A stretch of DNA of 64,000 nt, from the NCBI RefSeq assembly GCF_011383005.1, contig NZ_CP049935.1, forward strand, positions 2,108,001 to 2,172,000. The letters are read 5' to 3'. Position 1 is the first letter of the stretch; every line of letters starts with the position of its first letter. Under the pieces are notes generated by a model. It worked only from the letters and a program-made list of their open reading frames with translations, was not told where the DNA came from and did no database searches. The translations under genes and the position numbers were made by a program. The stretch is from Phycicoccus sp. HDW14 (GTDB taxonomy: Bacteria; Actinomycetota; Actinomycetes; Actinomycetales; Dermatophilaceae). Below are positions 45,585 to 55,352 of the stretch, one piece after another.

Positions 45585-46418
45585 GTGCCCCCTTCCGTGA
45601 CCGTCCTCATGACGACCTACCACGGCACCTCCGTCGCCGAGCTCGAGCGCTCGGTCGGGTGCATCGTCGGCCAGACCCGGCCGCCGGAGGAGTTCCTCGT
45701 CGTCGTCGACGGCCCGGTGCCGGAGGCCCTCGACGCGGCCATCGGCCGGGCGGCGGCCGAGCACCCGGCGCTGCGCGTCGAGCGGCTGCCCCGCAACGTC
45801 GGCAGCGGCCTGGCCTCGGCCCGTGGCCTCGAGCTGGCCACCGGGGACTTCGTCGCCCGGCACGACAGCGACGACGTCTCCCTGCCGACCCGCCTCGAGG
45901 AGCAGATGCGCCGGGTCGAGGAGCACGGACTCGACCTCGTCGGCTCCGCGATGCTCGAGTTCCGCGGCGACCCCGACACCGTGCTCGGCCTGCGCTCGGT
46001 CCCGACGTCGCACGAGGCGATCCTGCGGCGGCTGCCGATGAACAACCCGGTCAACAACCCGACCTCGGTCTTCCGCCGCGAGCTGGCGCTGGCCGTCGGC
46101 GGTTACTCCGACCTGCGCTACATGCAGGACTACGACCTCTTCGCGCGGATGCTCGCCGCCGGCGCCCGGGCCGAGAACCTCGCCGAGCCGCTCGTGCTGT
46201 TCAACGCCGGCGACGACATGATCGCCCGCCGCGGCGGCTGGCGGATGCTGCGCCACGAGCTGACCATCCAGCGCCGGCTGCGGGCCGCCGGCGTCATCGG
46301 CACGCCGCGGCTGGCCGTCAACCTCGTGCTGCGCGGCGCCTTCCGGCTGGTCCCCCGGCGGCTGCTCGGCCCGGTGTACGCCCTGCTGTTCCGCCGCTCG
46401 CAGGAGGTCGGCGCATGA
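45585..46418 (+). CDS. GT2 glycosyltransferase
   Basis: 277 residues, soluble GT-A enzyme. SVTVLMTTYHGTSVAELERS, EEFLVVVDGPVPEAL, NVGSGLASARGLELATGDFV and ARHDSDDVSLPTRLE (DxD-type metal site) are the conserved blocks; YMQDYDLFARMLAAG is the acceptor-side motif of WcaA/EpsE-like enzymes. The stop overlaps the next GT2 start by ATGA. Confidence 0.87.
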   Translation: MPPSVTVLMTTYHGTSVAELERSVGCIVGQTRPPEEFLVVVDGPVPEALDAAIGRAAAEHPALRVERLPRNVGSGLASARGLELATGDFVARHDSDDVSLPTRLEEQMRRVEEHGLDLVGSAMLEFRGDPDTVLGLRSVPTSHEAILRRLPMNNPVNNPTSVFRRELALAVGGYSDLRYMQDYDLFARMLAAGARAENLAEPLVLFNAGDDMIARRGGWRMLRHELTIQRRLRAAGVIGTPRLAVNLVLRGAFRLVPRRLLGPVYALLFRRSQEVGA

Positions 46419-47218
46419 GCGGGGCAGCACGGCTCACCTGGGTCGCCGTCTCCTACGGCGGGGTCGAGGACGCCCGCGCCCTCGTCGCCTCGCTCGGCCA
46501 CGACGTGCCGGTCGACGTGGTCCTCTGCGCGAACAAGCCCGGTGACGCCGCCGCGGCCCGCACCGCCTTCGCCGACGACCCCCGGGTGCGCGTCCTCGAC
46601 TTCGAGGACAACCCCGGCTACCTGCCGGCCCTGCACCGCGCCGTGCCCGAGGTCGACCCCGCGCTGCCGCTCGTCCTCTCCAACGTCGACCTCGTCGCCG
46701 ACCCCGGCTGCGTGCAGGCCCTGCTCGACGGGGTCGCGGCCCACCCGGACGCGGGCTGGCTCGCGCCGAGCGTCATCGGGGCGCTCGGGCAGGACCAGAA
46801 CCCCAACCTGCTCGCCCCGCCCGGCGCCCGCTGGCTGCGGATGCTCGCGGCGGTGCACCGGTTCCCCGCCGTCGCCGACCTCCTGCTCCTGCGCCGCGAG
46901 GGCCACAGCTCCCGCACGGTCACCGGCGTCGCACCCGGCACCGCGGTCTTCGCCGGGCACGGCTCCTGCGTCGTGCTGACGCCCCGCTACCTCGCCGAGG
47001 GGGGCAGCACCGACTACCCGTTCGCCCTCTTCGGCGAGGAGCTGTGGTTCGCCAGCGAGTGCCGGCGCCTCGGGTTGACCGTGCGCTACCTGCCGAGCGC
47101 CCGCCTGCTCCACACCGAGCACGTGGCGACCGGCAGCCGCCGCCGCGGCCACGTGGCCCGGGTGAAGTACGAAGGCCTGCGGTGGTGGGCGCGCCGGGCC
47201 GCGGACGCCGGGTGGTGA
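46415..47218 (+). CDS. GT2 glycosyltransferase (rhamnosyltransferase-like)
   Basis: 267 residues. WVAVSYGGVEDARALVASL, FEDNPGYLPALHRAV, LVLSNVDLVADPGCVQALL and AVFAGHGSCVVLTPRYLAEG follow the WbbL-like pattern with SNVDL as the metal motif. The conserved late HTEHVATGSRRRGH is present. Coupled to the previous gene and probably acting on the same glycan. Sugar specificity is not visible. Confidence 0.82.
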   Translation: MSGAARLTWVAVSYGGVEDARALVASLGHDVPVDVVLCANKPGDAAAARTAFADDPRVRVLDFEDNPGYLPALHRAVPEVDPALPLVLSNVDLVADPGCVQALLDGVAAHPDAGWLAPSVIGALGQDQNPNLLAPPGARWLRMLAAVHRFPAVADLLLLRREGHSSRTVTGVAPGTAVFAGHGSCVVLTPRYLAEGGSTDYPFALFGEELWFASECRRLGLTVRYLPSARLLHTEHVATGSRRRGHVARVKYEGLRWWARRAADAGW

Positions 47219-47256
47219 CGGCGCGGCGGGTGCCCGCACCGGGGCCGCCGCCCCCG

Positions 47257-47262
47257 TACGCT
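47257..47262 (+). promoter_or_regulatory. -10 box TACGCT, start at 47271
   Basis: Ends 8 nt before the ATG of the GT2/DUF2304 pair. Confidence 0.45.
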
Positions 47263-47270
47263 GGGGCGCG

Positions 47271-47960
47271 ATGAACACCACACAGCAGGTCGGCACCGAG
47301 GGTGTCTGGCTGGTGATCCCGCTCTACAACGAGGCGTCGGTCATCGGCGAGGTCGTCACCCACGCCCGCAGCGTCTTCCCGGGGGTCGTCGTCGTCGACG
47401 ACGGGTCGGTCGACGGGGGCGCCGAGGTCGCCCGGCAGGCCGGCGCGGTCGTGGTCCGCCACCCCGTCAACCTCGGCCAGGGCGCCGCGCTGCAGACCGG
47501 CTTCGAGTTCGCGCTCACCCGCCCGGACATGCAGTGGGTCGTCACCTTCGACGCCGACGGCCAGCACCAGACCGACGACGTGCTGGCGATGCTCGCCAAG
47601 GCCCGCGCCGAGGACCTCCAGGTCGTCTTCGGCTCGCGCTTCCTCGACGACCGCACGACCCCGAGCCTCGCGAAGAAGCTCGTGCTGCGCGCGGCCGTCG
47701 GCTACACGAACCTCACGACGCACACCCGGCTCACCGACGCGCACAACGGCCTGCGCCTGCTGCGCCGCGACGTCGTCGAACGCCTCGACATCACCCAGAA
47801 CCGGATGGCCCACGCCTCCGAGCTCGTCGAGCAGATCGGCGCGCTGTCGGTGCGCTACGGCGAGAGCCCGGTCCACATCCTCTACACCGACTACAGCCGG
47901 TCCAAGGGCCAGTCGCTGTGGAACTCGGTGAACATCCTCGTGGAGCTGATCCTCCGATGA
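47271..47960 (+). CDS. DPM1-like GT2 glycosyltransferase
   Basis: 229 residues. VWLVIPLYNEASVIGEVVTH, GVVVVDDGSVDGGAEVA, LGQGAALQTGFEFAL and VVTFDADGQHQTDDVLAML are the polyprenyl-phosphate mannose/glucose synthase motifs; FGSRFLDDR and DAHNGLRLLRRDVV follow. It has no membrane anchor of its own. The small membrane protein translated from the overlapping next gene probably supplies one. Confidence 0.88.
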   Translation: MNTTQQVGTEGVWLVIPLYNEASVIGEVVTHARSVFPGVVVVDDGSVDGGAEVARQAGAVVVRHPVNLGQGAALQTGFEFALTRPDMQWVVTFDADGQHQTDDVLAMLAKARAEDLQVVFGSRFLDDRTTPSLAKKLVLRAAVGYTNLTTHTRLTDAHNGLRLLRRDVVERLDITQNRMAHASELVEQIGALSVRYGESPVHILYTDYSRSKGQSLWNSVNILVELILR

Positions 47961-48346
47961 AGCTCGTCGTCGTCCAGATCCTGCTCATCGTCGTCGTCTT
48001 CGTCGTGGCGGCCCGGCTGTTCCGCTCGCGCGGGGCGCGGGCCCAGGCCATCCGGCGCCTCGGGGTGCTCGCCTTCGGCGCGTTCGCCGTCGTGTCGATC
48101 ATCTTCCCCGACGTGTGGACCCGCATCGCCCAGAACTTCTTCGGCATCGGCCGCGGCACCGACCTCGTCCTCTACGGCCTGGTCGTCGCGTTCCTCAGCT
48201 TCACCGTGACGACCTACCTGCGCTTCCGCGACCTCGAGACCCGCTACACGCGCCTGGCCCGGCGGATCGCGCTCGACGAGGTCGCCGGCACCCTGCGCAC
48301 CCCCGAGCCGCCGGCCCGCGACCCGCAGGACCCCGCAGCCGGCTGA
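47957..48346 (+). CDS. DUF2304 small membrane protein, partner of the DPM1-like enzyme
   Basis: 129 residues, three membrane helices, with VLAFGAFAVVSIIFPDVWTRIA and GIGRGTDLVLYGLVVAFL as the family signature. DUF2304 proteins regularly accompany DPM1-like glycosyltransferases and probably anchor them. ATG 47957 overlaps the GT2 stop by ATGA. The C-terminal tail is Pro-rich. Confidence 0.87.
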   Translation: MKLVVVQILLIVVVFVVAARLFRSRGARAQAIRRLGVLAFGAFAVVSIIFPDVWTRIAQNFFGIGRGTDLVLYGLVVAFLSFTVTTYLRFRDLETRYTRLARRIALDEVAGTLRTPEPPARDPQDPAAG

Positions 48347-48373
48347 GGCGCCGGACCGGCCTGCGGCTCAGCC
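48341..48373. terminator. Bidirectional two-tier hairpin spanning both stop codons
   Basis: GGCTGAG / CTCAGCC outer arms contain the stops of DUF2304 and TagH; the inner GCCGG-A-CCGGC adds five pairs. Likely shared terminator of convergent genes. Confidence 0.5.
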
Positions 48374-49114
48374 GTTCTCGAGGTCGTGGTTGTAGCGGTC
48401 GAGGACCTCGTCCATCGGGCCGTCCATCGCCAGCTCGCCGGAGCGCAGGTAGAGGGCGCGGTCGCCGAACCGGCGCAGGTCCTTCTCGCTGTGGCTGACG
48501 AGGAAGAGCGTGCGGCCCTGGGCGAGCAGGCCCTCCATCCTGTCGTAGCACTTGTCGCGGAAGGCCTTGTCCCCCACCGCGAGCACCTCGTCGACGAGGA
48601 CGATCGGCTCGTCGAGCGTCGTGACGACGGCGAAGCCGAGCCGGACCTTCATGCCCGAGGAGAAGTGCCGGTACGGGGTGTCGAGGCCGGCCCGCACCTG
48701 CGGCCCCGCGAAATCGACGATCTCGTCGAACCGCTCGTCGATGGTGGCTTTGGGCAGGCCGTGCAGGCCGCCCATGAGGTAGACGTTGTCCCGCGCGGTG
48801 AGCTCGCCGACGAAGCCGCCCGTGAGCTCGATGAGCGGGGCCACACCGCCGCGCACCGAGACCGTGCCCTCGTCGGGCAGCAGGACCCCGGCGAGCATCT
48901 TGAGCAGCGTCGACTTGCCGCCGCCGTTGCCGCCGACGACCCCCACGGCCTCACCGGGCAGGATGTCGAACGAGACGTCGCGCAGGGCCCAGAAGGTCTC
49001 GCGCGGGGCGCCCGTGCGACCGCGGAAGAGCATCTCGCGCAGCTGCATCCGCCGCCGCCGCGAGCGGTAGAACTCGACCCCGAGGCCCTCGACGGAGATG
49101 ACCGGCTCGGACAT
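48368..49114 (-). CDS. tagH: ABC transporter ATP-binding protein (TagH/Wzt type)
   Basis: 248 residues. Energises export of a lipid-linked wall polymer. Walker A is VGGNGGGKSTLLKML (with an uncommon N-G-G-G), the signature region is FSSGMKVRLGFAVVT, Walker B is PIVLVDEVLAVGD and the H-loop is VSHSEKDL. RHFSSGMKVRLGFA is typical of polysaccharide/teichoic-acid exporters. No C-terminal carbohydrate-binding domain. ATG 49114 overlaps the permease stop (ATGA). Confidence 0.9.
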   Translation of the reverse strand: MSEPVISVEGLGVEFYRSRRRRMQLREMLFRGRTGAPRETFWALRDVSFDILPGEAVGVVGGNGGGKSTLLKMLAGVLLPDEGTVSVRGGVAPLIELTGGFVGELTARDNVYLMGGLHGLPKATIDERFDEIVDFAGPQVRAGLDTPYRHFSSGMKVRLGFAVVTTLDEPIVLVDEVLAVGDKAFRDKCYDRMEGLLAQGRTLFLVSHSEKDLRRFGDRALYLRSGELAMDGPMDEVLDRYNHDLENG

Positions 49115-49923
49115 CAGATCTCCTTGAGCACGGGGCGCTCGAGCCGACGGAAGACCGCGACCCCCACGAAGAGCAGGAGGACCGAGACGGCGACCGAGGT
49201 GGCCACGGCTCCCCAGACGATCGGGTACCGGTCGTGGCGGAAGAAGCCGGCGCGCATCAGCTCGAGGATGCCCGTCATCGGGTTGAGCCAGAAGATCTTG
49301 TTGTACGGCGCGTCGACGAGGTGCGTCGTGTAGATGACGGGGGTGGCGTAGAAGAGCATCCGCAGGACGATGCGCACGACCCGCTGCATGTCGGTGACGA
49401 GCACCGTGACCGGGGCGAGGATCAGGCCCAGCCCGAGCAGGGCGACCGCCTCGAGGACCAGGGCGAACGGGAAGAGCACGAGCCACCCGTTGAGGTGGGC
49501 CTGCCCGCGCACGATGTAGAAGAGCAGGAAGACGACGAGCACGGGCAACGAGAAGACGAACTCGACACCCTTGCTCGCGATGACCCGCACCACCCAGATC
49601 TCGCGCGGCAGGTTCGTCGAGCGCACGAGCTTGGCCTCGGAGATCAGGGCCCGGCTCGTGTCGGTGAGCGATGCCGAGAACCACTGCCAGCTGAGCAGTC
49701 CGATGACGAGGAAGAGGAAGTACGGCTGGTGGCCGAGGTCGCCCCGCTTGAGGATGAGGACGAAGACGATGTAGTAGATGAGGGACATCAGCAGGGGGTC
49801 GAGGACCGTCCAGACGTACCCGAGGGCGCTCTGCGCGTAGCGGACCCGCAGGTCACGGGTCACGAGGGTCGACAGGACGCCACGGCGGGCCCACAGCGCG
49901 CGGGTGCGGCGGACGAGTTCCAT
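49114..49923 (-). CDS. tagG: ABC-2 type permease (TagG/Wzm type)
   Basis: 269 residues, about six membrane helices. LVTRDLRVRYAQSALGYVWT and WLNPMTGILELMRAGFF are the paired signatures of teichoic-acid/O-antigen permeases. Forms the exporter with the coupled ATPase. ATG 49923 is set by GAGGAG, and a -10 TAGCGT lies about 40 nt upstream. Divergent from the TagF-like pair, so substrate and exporter are controlled side by side. Confidence 0.9.
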   Translation of the reverse strand: MELVRRTRALWARRGVLSTLVTRDLRVRYAQSALGYVWTVLDPLLMSLIYYIVFVLILKRGDLGHQPYFLFLVIGLLSWQWFSASLTDTSRALISEAKLVRSTNLPREIWVVRVIASKGVEFVFSLPVLVVFLLFYIVRGQAHLNGWLVLFPFALVLEAVALLGLGLILAPVTVLVTDMQRVVRIVLRMLFYATPVIYTTHLVDAPYNKIFWLNPMTGILELMRAGFFRHDRYPIVWGAVATSVAVSVLLLFVGVAVFRRLERPVLKEI

Positions 49924-49962
49924 GGCTCCTCGGGGTGGTCGGTGACCGGCTGCCAGCGGTAC

Positions 49963-49968
49963 ACGCTA
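49963..49968 (-). promoter_or_regulatory. -10 box TAGCGT for tagGH
   Basis: Would start transcription near 49956, leaving a leader of about 33 nt with GAGGAG before ATG 49923. Confidence 0.4.
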
Positions 49969-50065
49969 CCCGGCGAGGGGCCCGCGCCCGCGACGGCCCG
50001 ACGGCGGCCGCCCGTCTACGATCGTCATCGGCTCCCGTCCGTCCCCGCCGAGAGGTACCCGCCGC

Positions 50066-51856
50066 ATGCAGTCCCTGCGCGACCCCGCCGTCCGCACCGC
50101 CGCCCTCGGTGCCCTCGGGTGGTTCGTCGCCGTCGGGCTGGCCGTCCTCGCGGCCGTGCTCGGGCTGGCCTGGCTCGGCCTGTTCGCGGTGGCCCTGCTC
50201 TACGCCGCCGAGGGGGCGCTGGCCGCCGGCGACGTCCGCGTCGACGCCTGGCTGGCCGACCGCGAGCTCGCGCCGCTCCAGCGGGCCATGCTCCGCGACG
50301 CCGTGTCGGTGCTCGCCTGGCTGCTCACCGTCGAGCCGTCGGCCCGCCTCGTCGTGCCGGTCGTGCTCACCGTCCTCGCCGTCCCGGCCGCCCACCTCGG
50401 CTACCGGGTGCTCACGGCGCACCACGCGTCGGTGCGCCGGGGCCGTCTCGCCTGGCGGCGCCTCGACGTCGCGGGCGAGCTCGAGGGGCCGCTGCGCCTG
50501 CCCCCGATCCTCCCGCTCGTCGGGCCGTTCAGGGGACGCCTCGTCCTCCTGCTCTCCGACGTCTTCGTCGTCGTCGCGCTCTGGGCCGTCGTCGCGGGAG
50601 CCGGCTCGGTGGTGCTCGCCGTCGGCGCCGGGCTCACCCTCCTCGCGCTCGCGGCGTGCATCGCGGCCGGCGTGCGGCGCAGCCTCGTCGTGCGCCACCT
50701 GCCGACGGCCGTCGACGACAACGAGCGCCTGCGCCGGGCCGTGGAGGCCTGGGCCCCGGAGGTCGTCGTCTACTTCAGCGGGCCGGTCGGCACGACGTAC
50801 CAGCTCAACGTCTGGCTCGAGGCCCTCGAGCGGGTGCGCCGCCGCACGCTGCTCGTCGTGCGCGAGCGCCACCACCTCGACGACCTGCTGCCGACCACCC
50901 TGCCCCTCGTCATCGCCCCGAGCGCGGTGCACGTCGAGCTCATCCACACCGACTCGGTCCTCGTCGCGCTCTACCCGACGACGGTCATCCGCAACAACCA
51001 CATGATCCGCCTGCCCGGGGTGCGCCACGTCTTCATCAACCACGGCGACGGCGACAAGGCGGTCACCTACAGCCCGCTGCACCGGGTCTTCGACGAGATC
51101 TGGGTGGCGGGCCGGGCGGCCTGCGACCGCTACCTCACCAAGGGCGAGGGGGTGCGGCCCGACCAGCTCGTCGTCGTCGGCCGGCCGCAGCTGGCCCACG
51201 TCGCGCTGCGGCCGCAGGCGCCGGTCCAGGAGCCCCCGACCGTGCTCTACGCCCCGACGTGGGAGGGCAACTTCGACGACGTCGACTACTCCTCCGTCGC
51301 GACGCAGGGCGTCGGCCTGGTCCGCGACCTGCTGCGCGCGGAGCCGCCCGTGCACGTGCTCTTCAAGCACCACCCGGCCACCGGCAACCGCCGCTCGGAC
51401 GCCGCGGGCGCCCTCGCCGAGATCACCGAGATGGTCCGCCGCTCCCCCCGCGGCACGCTCGTCGGGCCGGGCCCGGACGCCCTCTACGACGCGTTCAACG
51501 CCTGTGACGTGCTCGTCGCCGACGTCTCGAGCGTCGTCGCCGACTTCCTCGCCTCGCGCAAGCCGTACGTCGTCACCAACCCGCGCGGCCGCGACCCCGA
51601 GGGGATGCAGCGCGACTTCCCGTCCACCTCGGGCGGTCCGCTGCTCACCCCGGGCGGGAGCGGCATCGTCGACCTCGTCCGCGAGGCGGTCACCACCGAC
51701 CCCTACCGCGAGCGGCGCGAGCGGCTCGCCGCCTACTTCCTCGGCGAGCCCTCCGAGGACCCGATCGGCCGGTTCGCCGACGAGGTCGACGCCGCCTGCC
51801 TGCGGGCCGCCGCCCGCCACGACCACGCGCTCGAGACCGTGCGGGAGGCCCCCTGA
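50066..51856 (+). CDS. Membrane-anchored TagF-like CDP-glycerol/ribitol transferase, copy 1
   Basis: 596 residues. About six hydrophobic segments fill the first 205 residues, unlike classical TagF. Residues 225-580 are a GT-B glycerophosphotransferase-like domain: EVVVYFSGPVGTTYQLNVW, FINHGDGDKAVTY (near 324), VGRPQL, TVLYAPTWEGNFDDVDYSS, HVLFKHHPATGN and VLVADVSSVVADFLASRKPY. The usual WHGTPLK is replaced by HGDGDK. The stop overlaps copy 2 (TGATG). ATG 50066 follows GAGAGG. It probably polymerises or primes a polyol-phosphate chain at the inner membrane face. Confidence 0.85.
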   Translation: MQSLRDPAVRTAALGALGWFVAVGLAVLAAVLGLAWLGLFAVALLYAAEGALAAGDVRVDAWLADRELAPLQRAMLRDAVSVLAWLLTVEPSARLVVPVVLTVLAVPAAHLGYRVLTAHHASVRRGRLAWRRLDVAGELEGPLRLPPILPLVGPFRGRLVLLLSDVFVVVALWAVVAGAGSVVLAVGAGLTLLALAACIAAGVRRSLVVRHLPTAVDDNERLRRAVEAWAPEVVVYFSGPVGTTYQLNVWLEALERVRRRTLLVVRERHHLDDLLPTTLPLVIAPSAVHVELIHTDSVLVALYPTTVIRNNHMIRLPGVRHVFINHGDGDKAVTYSPLHRVFDEIWVAGRAACDRYLTKGEGVRPDQLVVVGRPQLAHVALRPQAPVQEPPTVLYAPTWEGNFDDVDYSSVATQGVGLVRDLLRAEPPVHVLFKHHPATGNRRSDAAGALAEITEMVRRSPRGTLVGPGPDALYDAFNACDVLVADVSSVVADFLASRKPYVVTNPRGRDPEGMQRDFPSTSGGPLLTPGGSGIVDLVREAVTTDPYRERRERLAAYFLGEPSEDPIGRFADEVDAACLRAAARHDHALETVREAP

Positions 51857-53648
51857 TGAGGCGCGACGTGCTCCCCGTCCTCGGGATCACCGGCGTCGGC
51901 CTGGCCCTCGGGGTGCTGGCCATGCTGCTCTCCGGCACCACCCCCGTCGCCGGCGTGCTCCTCGCGCTGGCCGCCGTGGCCGCCCTCGTCGCCGAGGTGG
52001 TCCTCGAGCGCACCCCGCGGGTCTCGGCCTCCCTCGAGTCGGCGCAGGTCGGCGCCACCGTGCGGGCGGGGGCGCGCGACGCCCTGCTCGTCGGCTTCGC
52101 GGCCTCCTGGCTGCGCGAGGACCGGCACGCCTTCCTCGTCGTCGCCGGTGCCGTCGGCCTCGTCTGGCTGCTGCGCGGCGGCACCGAGGTGCTGCGCCAC
52201 GACACGCTCCTGCGGCGTCAGCAGCGGGTGTCCTGGCGCAACCTCGACGTGCCCGCGGCCGGGGTCTCCCGGCCGCTCGCGCCGGGGCTGCTCGCGGCCC
52301 GCGACGTCGTGCTCTCCATCGTGCTCGTCGTCCTGTCCGTCGTCGCCGCGGCCCGCGAGCTCGGGGCCGGTGACGGGGTGCTGCTGGCCGGGGCCGCGGT
52401 GGCGGTGCTCGTCGCGGCCGTCCTCGCCGCCCTCGCGGCGCTCGACGCCCTCCGCGTGCGCCGCGAGCCCGGGCCGGGGCGGCTCGCGAGCCTCGTCGGC
52501 GAGCGGCTCGCCGAGCTCGAGCCCGAGGTCGTCTTCTACTACAGCCGACCCGAGGCGGTCGGCTACATCGCCAACGTCTGGATGCCGGTCCTCGAGCAGC
52601 TCGACCGCTCGGTCGTCGTGCTGGCCCGCGAGCAGTACAACGCCGACCTCGTCGAGACCTCGCGCATCCCCGTCGTCTGCGTCACGGTGCCCAACGACAT
52701 CGAGCGGGTCGTGCCGCCCACCGTGCGCCTGGCGATGTACCCCTCGAACGTCGCGACGAACAACCACCTGATCCGGGTGCCGGGCATCGTCGACGTCTTC
52801 ATCGGGCACGGCGACAGCGACAAGGGCGGCAGCGCCACGACGCTCACCCGCATCTTCGACGAGGCCTGGGTCAGCGGTCCGGCCGCCCGCGAGCGCTACC
52901 ACGCCGAGCAGGTCGGGGTGCACGACGACCAGATCCGCGAGATCGGGCGCCCGCAGCTCAAGGAGATCGAGCGGGTCATCGCCCGCACCGACGACGTCGA
53001 CGCCGAGCGCGACACCGAGAACGTCACGACCGTCCTCTACGCGCCGACCCGCGAGGGCTTCTTCGCCACGTGGCAGTACTCCTCCGTCCTGGCCCAGGGG
53101 GCCGGCATCATCGAGAGCCTGCTCGCGATGCCCCGGGTGCGCCTCCTCTTCAAGCCGCACCCCGGCACCGGCACCGACGACCCGGCGTTCGCGCTCGAGT
53201 GCGAGCGTCTGCTCGCGCTCGTGCGGGCCGCGGGTGAGCCGCACGAGGTCGTCGAGTCGACCGAGGGGCTCTACAGCGCCTTCAACCGCGCCGACGTCCT
53301 CGTCAGCGACATCTCGAGCGTCATCACCGACTTCCTCGCCTCCGGCAAGCCCTACGTCGTCACCGACCCCAACGACGGCGACGTCGAGGAGTTCCGCGAG
53401 GCCTTCCCGTCGGCGCGGGGCGCGTGGGTGCTCACCGGCGACGGCTCGGGCATCGTCGAGGCCGTCGAGGACGCCCGGGGGCGCGACCGGTACGCGACCG
53501 AGCGCGAGCAGACCGCGGCCCACCTGCTCGGGACACCTCCGGGGACCCCGTGGCGCGTTTCGACGCCGCGATCGACGCCGCCGTCGAGGCCGTGGGGACG
53601 CGCCAGCGCCTCCAGGCCGAGGCGGCAGCGTCCGGCGAACGGCCCTGA
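51856..53648 (+). CDS. Membrane-anchored TagF-like CDP-glycerol/ribitol transferase, copy 2 (frameshifted)
   Basis: 597 residues after adding one G in the GGG at 53530-53532. Same plan as copy 1: about six hydrophobic segments to residue 200, a WRNLDV block matching WRRLDV in copy 1, then EVVFYYSRPEAVGYIANVW, FIGHGDSDKGGSATT, TVLYAPTREGFFATWQYSS, LLFKPHPGTG and VLVSDISSVITDFLASGKPY. Clearly paralogous and translationally joined to copy 1. The frameshift affects only the last 35 residues. Confidence 0.85.
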
Positions 53649-53656
53649 GGCTCAGG
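53644..53656. terminator. Small palindrome at convergent stops
   Basis: CCTGAG-G-CTCAGG includes both stop codons of the TagF-like copy 2 and the convergent GT2. Stem about five pairs; a weak bidirectional terminator at best. Confidence 0.3.
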
Positions 53657-55335
53657 CGCGCCCGAGCAGGGACTTGAGCGCGCGACGCAGGCGCGGGTAC
53701 CTGGCCAGCACACCCCGGACGCCCGTGGGCGGCGGGGGCTTGGTCGGCCGCGGCGTCGGGCGACGCAGGCCGTACCGCACGCTGAGGTTGCCGTGCTCGG
53801 TGACGTACAGCTCGACCCGCTGCGGGCCCTCCCCGACGGCCGCGAGGACCGCGCCGGGCTGCGCGCCCTCGGGGGCGGACAGGCGCCGGATCATCGACCA
53901 GCCGCCGACCCACATCCGGACCTTGAGGTCGAGGGGCTCGCTCGGGGCCAGCTCACGCAGGAGGGACCCGGTGAGCGTCGCCGTGCCGGTTCCGCGGACG
54001 ACGAGGGTCGACGGGTCGTCGGCGAGCGGCTCCGCGTGCACCTCGCCCGTGGTGTCGACGAAGCGCTCGTCGAGGCTGCCGCGCTCGACCACCAGCCCGT
54101 CGAAGCGGGCGCGGGCGACGTCGTCGGTGGCGTCGAGGACCTCCGGCTGCCGGACGACGTCGGGCGTACCGGGCGGCACGCGCAGGTGGAGGCGGTCGCC
54201 GGCGGCGTCGAGCTCGACGGGCCGGCCGTCGCGGTGCTGCACGAGCATCGACACCGTGAAGGTCACCGCGTCGTCGGCGGCTCCCACCGAGGTCGTCTCG
54301 AGCCGGCCGACGACGTCGACGTCGGACTCGGCGAGCGGGAGCAGGGCGTCGAGGTCCCCCGCGCGCAGCAGGGCCGAGCGCATCCGGACGCGCACCGGCA
54401 GGTGGCGGTCGACGCTCGGGGGATCGTGGTCCCGGTCAGCTCGCGGATCGCGTCGAAGAGCTCGCGGCGGCGCGTCGGGGTGTACGAGAGGAAGCGCTTG
54501 TCGGTGAGGCGCATGAGCATCTTCGTGTCGTACCAGTGCGCCAGCAGGCGGTCCCGCAGCTCGGGGTCGGTCACGGAGTCGTGGACCACCCGGAGCGTCG
54601 CGTGGAGGCTGCTCAGGTAGTAGTCGGCGGCCGACCACTCGTCGTAGGAGGCGTTGGTCCTCCCGTCCGGGTCCTTGCGCTTGGTCCACACGTAGCAGGG
54701 GAACCCCGCGTAGACCGCGATGCGCTCGGCAGCGACGAAGGACTGGATGTTGAACAGGTGGTCCTCGAGCCGGAAACGCCCCTCGCGGAACCGGATCCCG
54801 TGGTCGAGCAGGAACTGTCGCCGGTAGAGCTTGTGGGGGTGAGGATGCCGAGGATCGGGTCGCGGCCGAGCTCGGCATCGGGGACGTCGCTGCGGAACAC
54901 CTCCTTGGAGACGACCCGACCACGGCCCACCTCGCGGGCGACGAGGACGTCGGCCCGGTGCGTGCTGGCGTAGGCGTGCATCAGCTCGAGGCCGCGCTCG
55001 GGGATGACGTCGTCGTTGTCGGCGTAGAAGACGTACTCGCCGCGCGCGAGGTCGGTGCCGACGTTGCGCGGGCGGCCGGGCCAGCCGGAGTTCTCGATCC
55101 GCCGGTAGCTGAAGTGGGCCACCTTCTCGCACTCCGCCCGCAACGACTCCCCCGTGCCGTCGGTGGAGCCGTCGTCGACGAAGACCACCTCGAACTCACC
55201 GGCCGGCATGCTCTGGCGTGCCAGGGAGTCCAGGAGGAAGCGGATGTTGGGTCCCGGGTTGTACACGGGGACGACGAGCGAGATCTTGGGCGCCGGGACC
55301 TCGTCGGCGCCGACGGTCTCGGCGGGCTGGGACAT
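53652..55335 (-). CDS. GT2 glycosyltransferase resembling TarS/TarP-type wall-polymer glycosyltransferases (two frameshifts)
   Basis: 561 residues after two repairs in C5 runs (plus-strand GGGGG at 54835-54839 and 54418-54422). The N-terminal GT2 domain has PKISLVVPVYNPGPNIRFLL, EVVFVDDGSTDGTGES, FYADNDDVIPERGLELM, GRDPILGILTPHKLYRR (after repair) and REGRFRLEDHLFN. The C-terminal half of about 230 residues is beta-rich (ELYVTEHGNLSVRYG), like accessory domains of poly(ribitol-phosphate) glycosyltransferases. ATG 55335 follows GAGGAG; GTG 55356 overlapping the upstream stop is also possible. Probably adds sugars to the polymer made here. Confidence 0.78.
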
Positions 55336-55352
55336 CGCGGCCGTCTCCTCGG

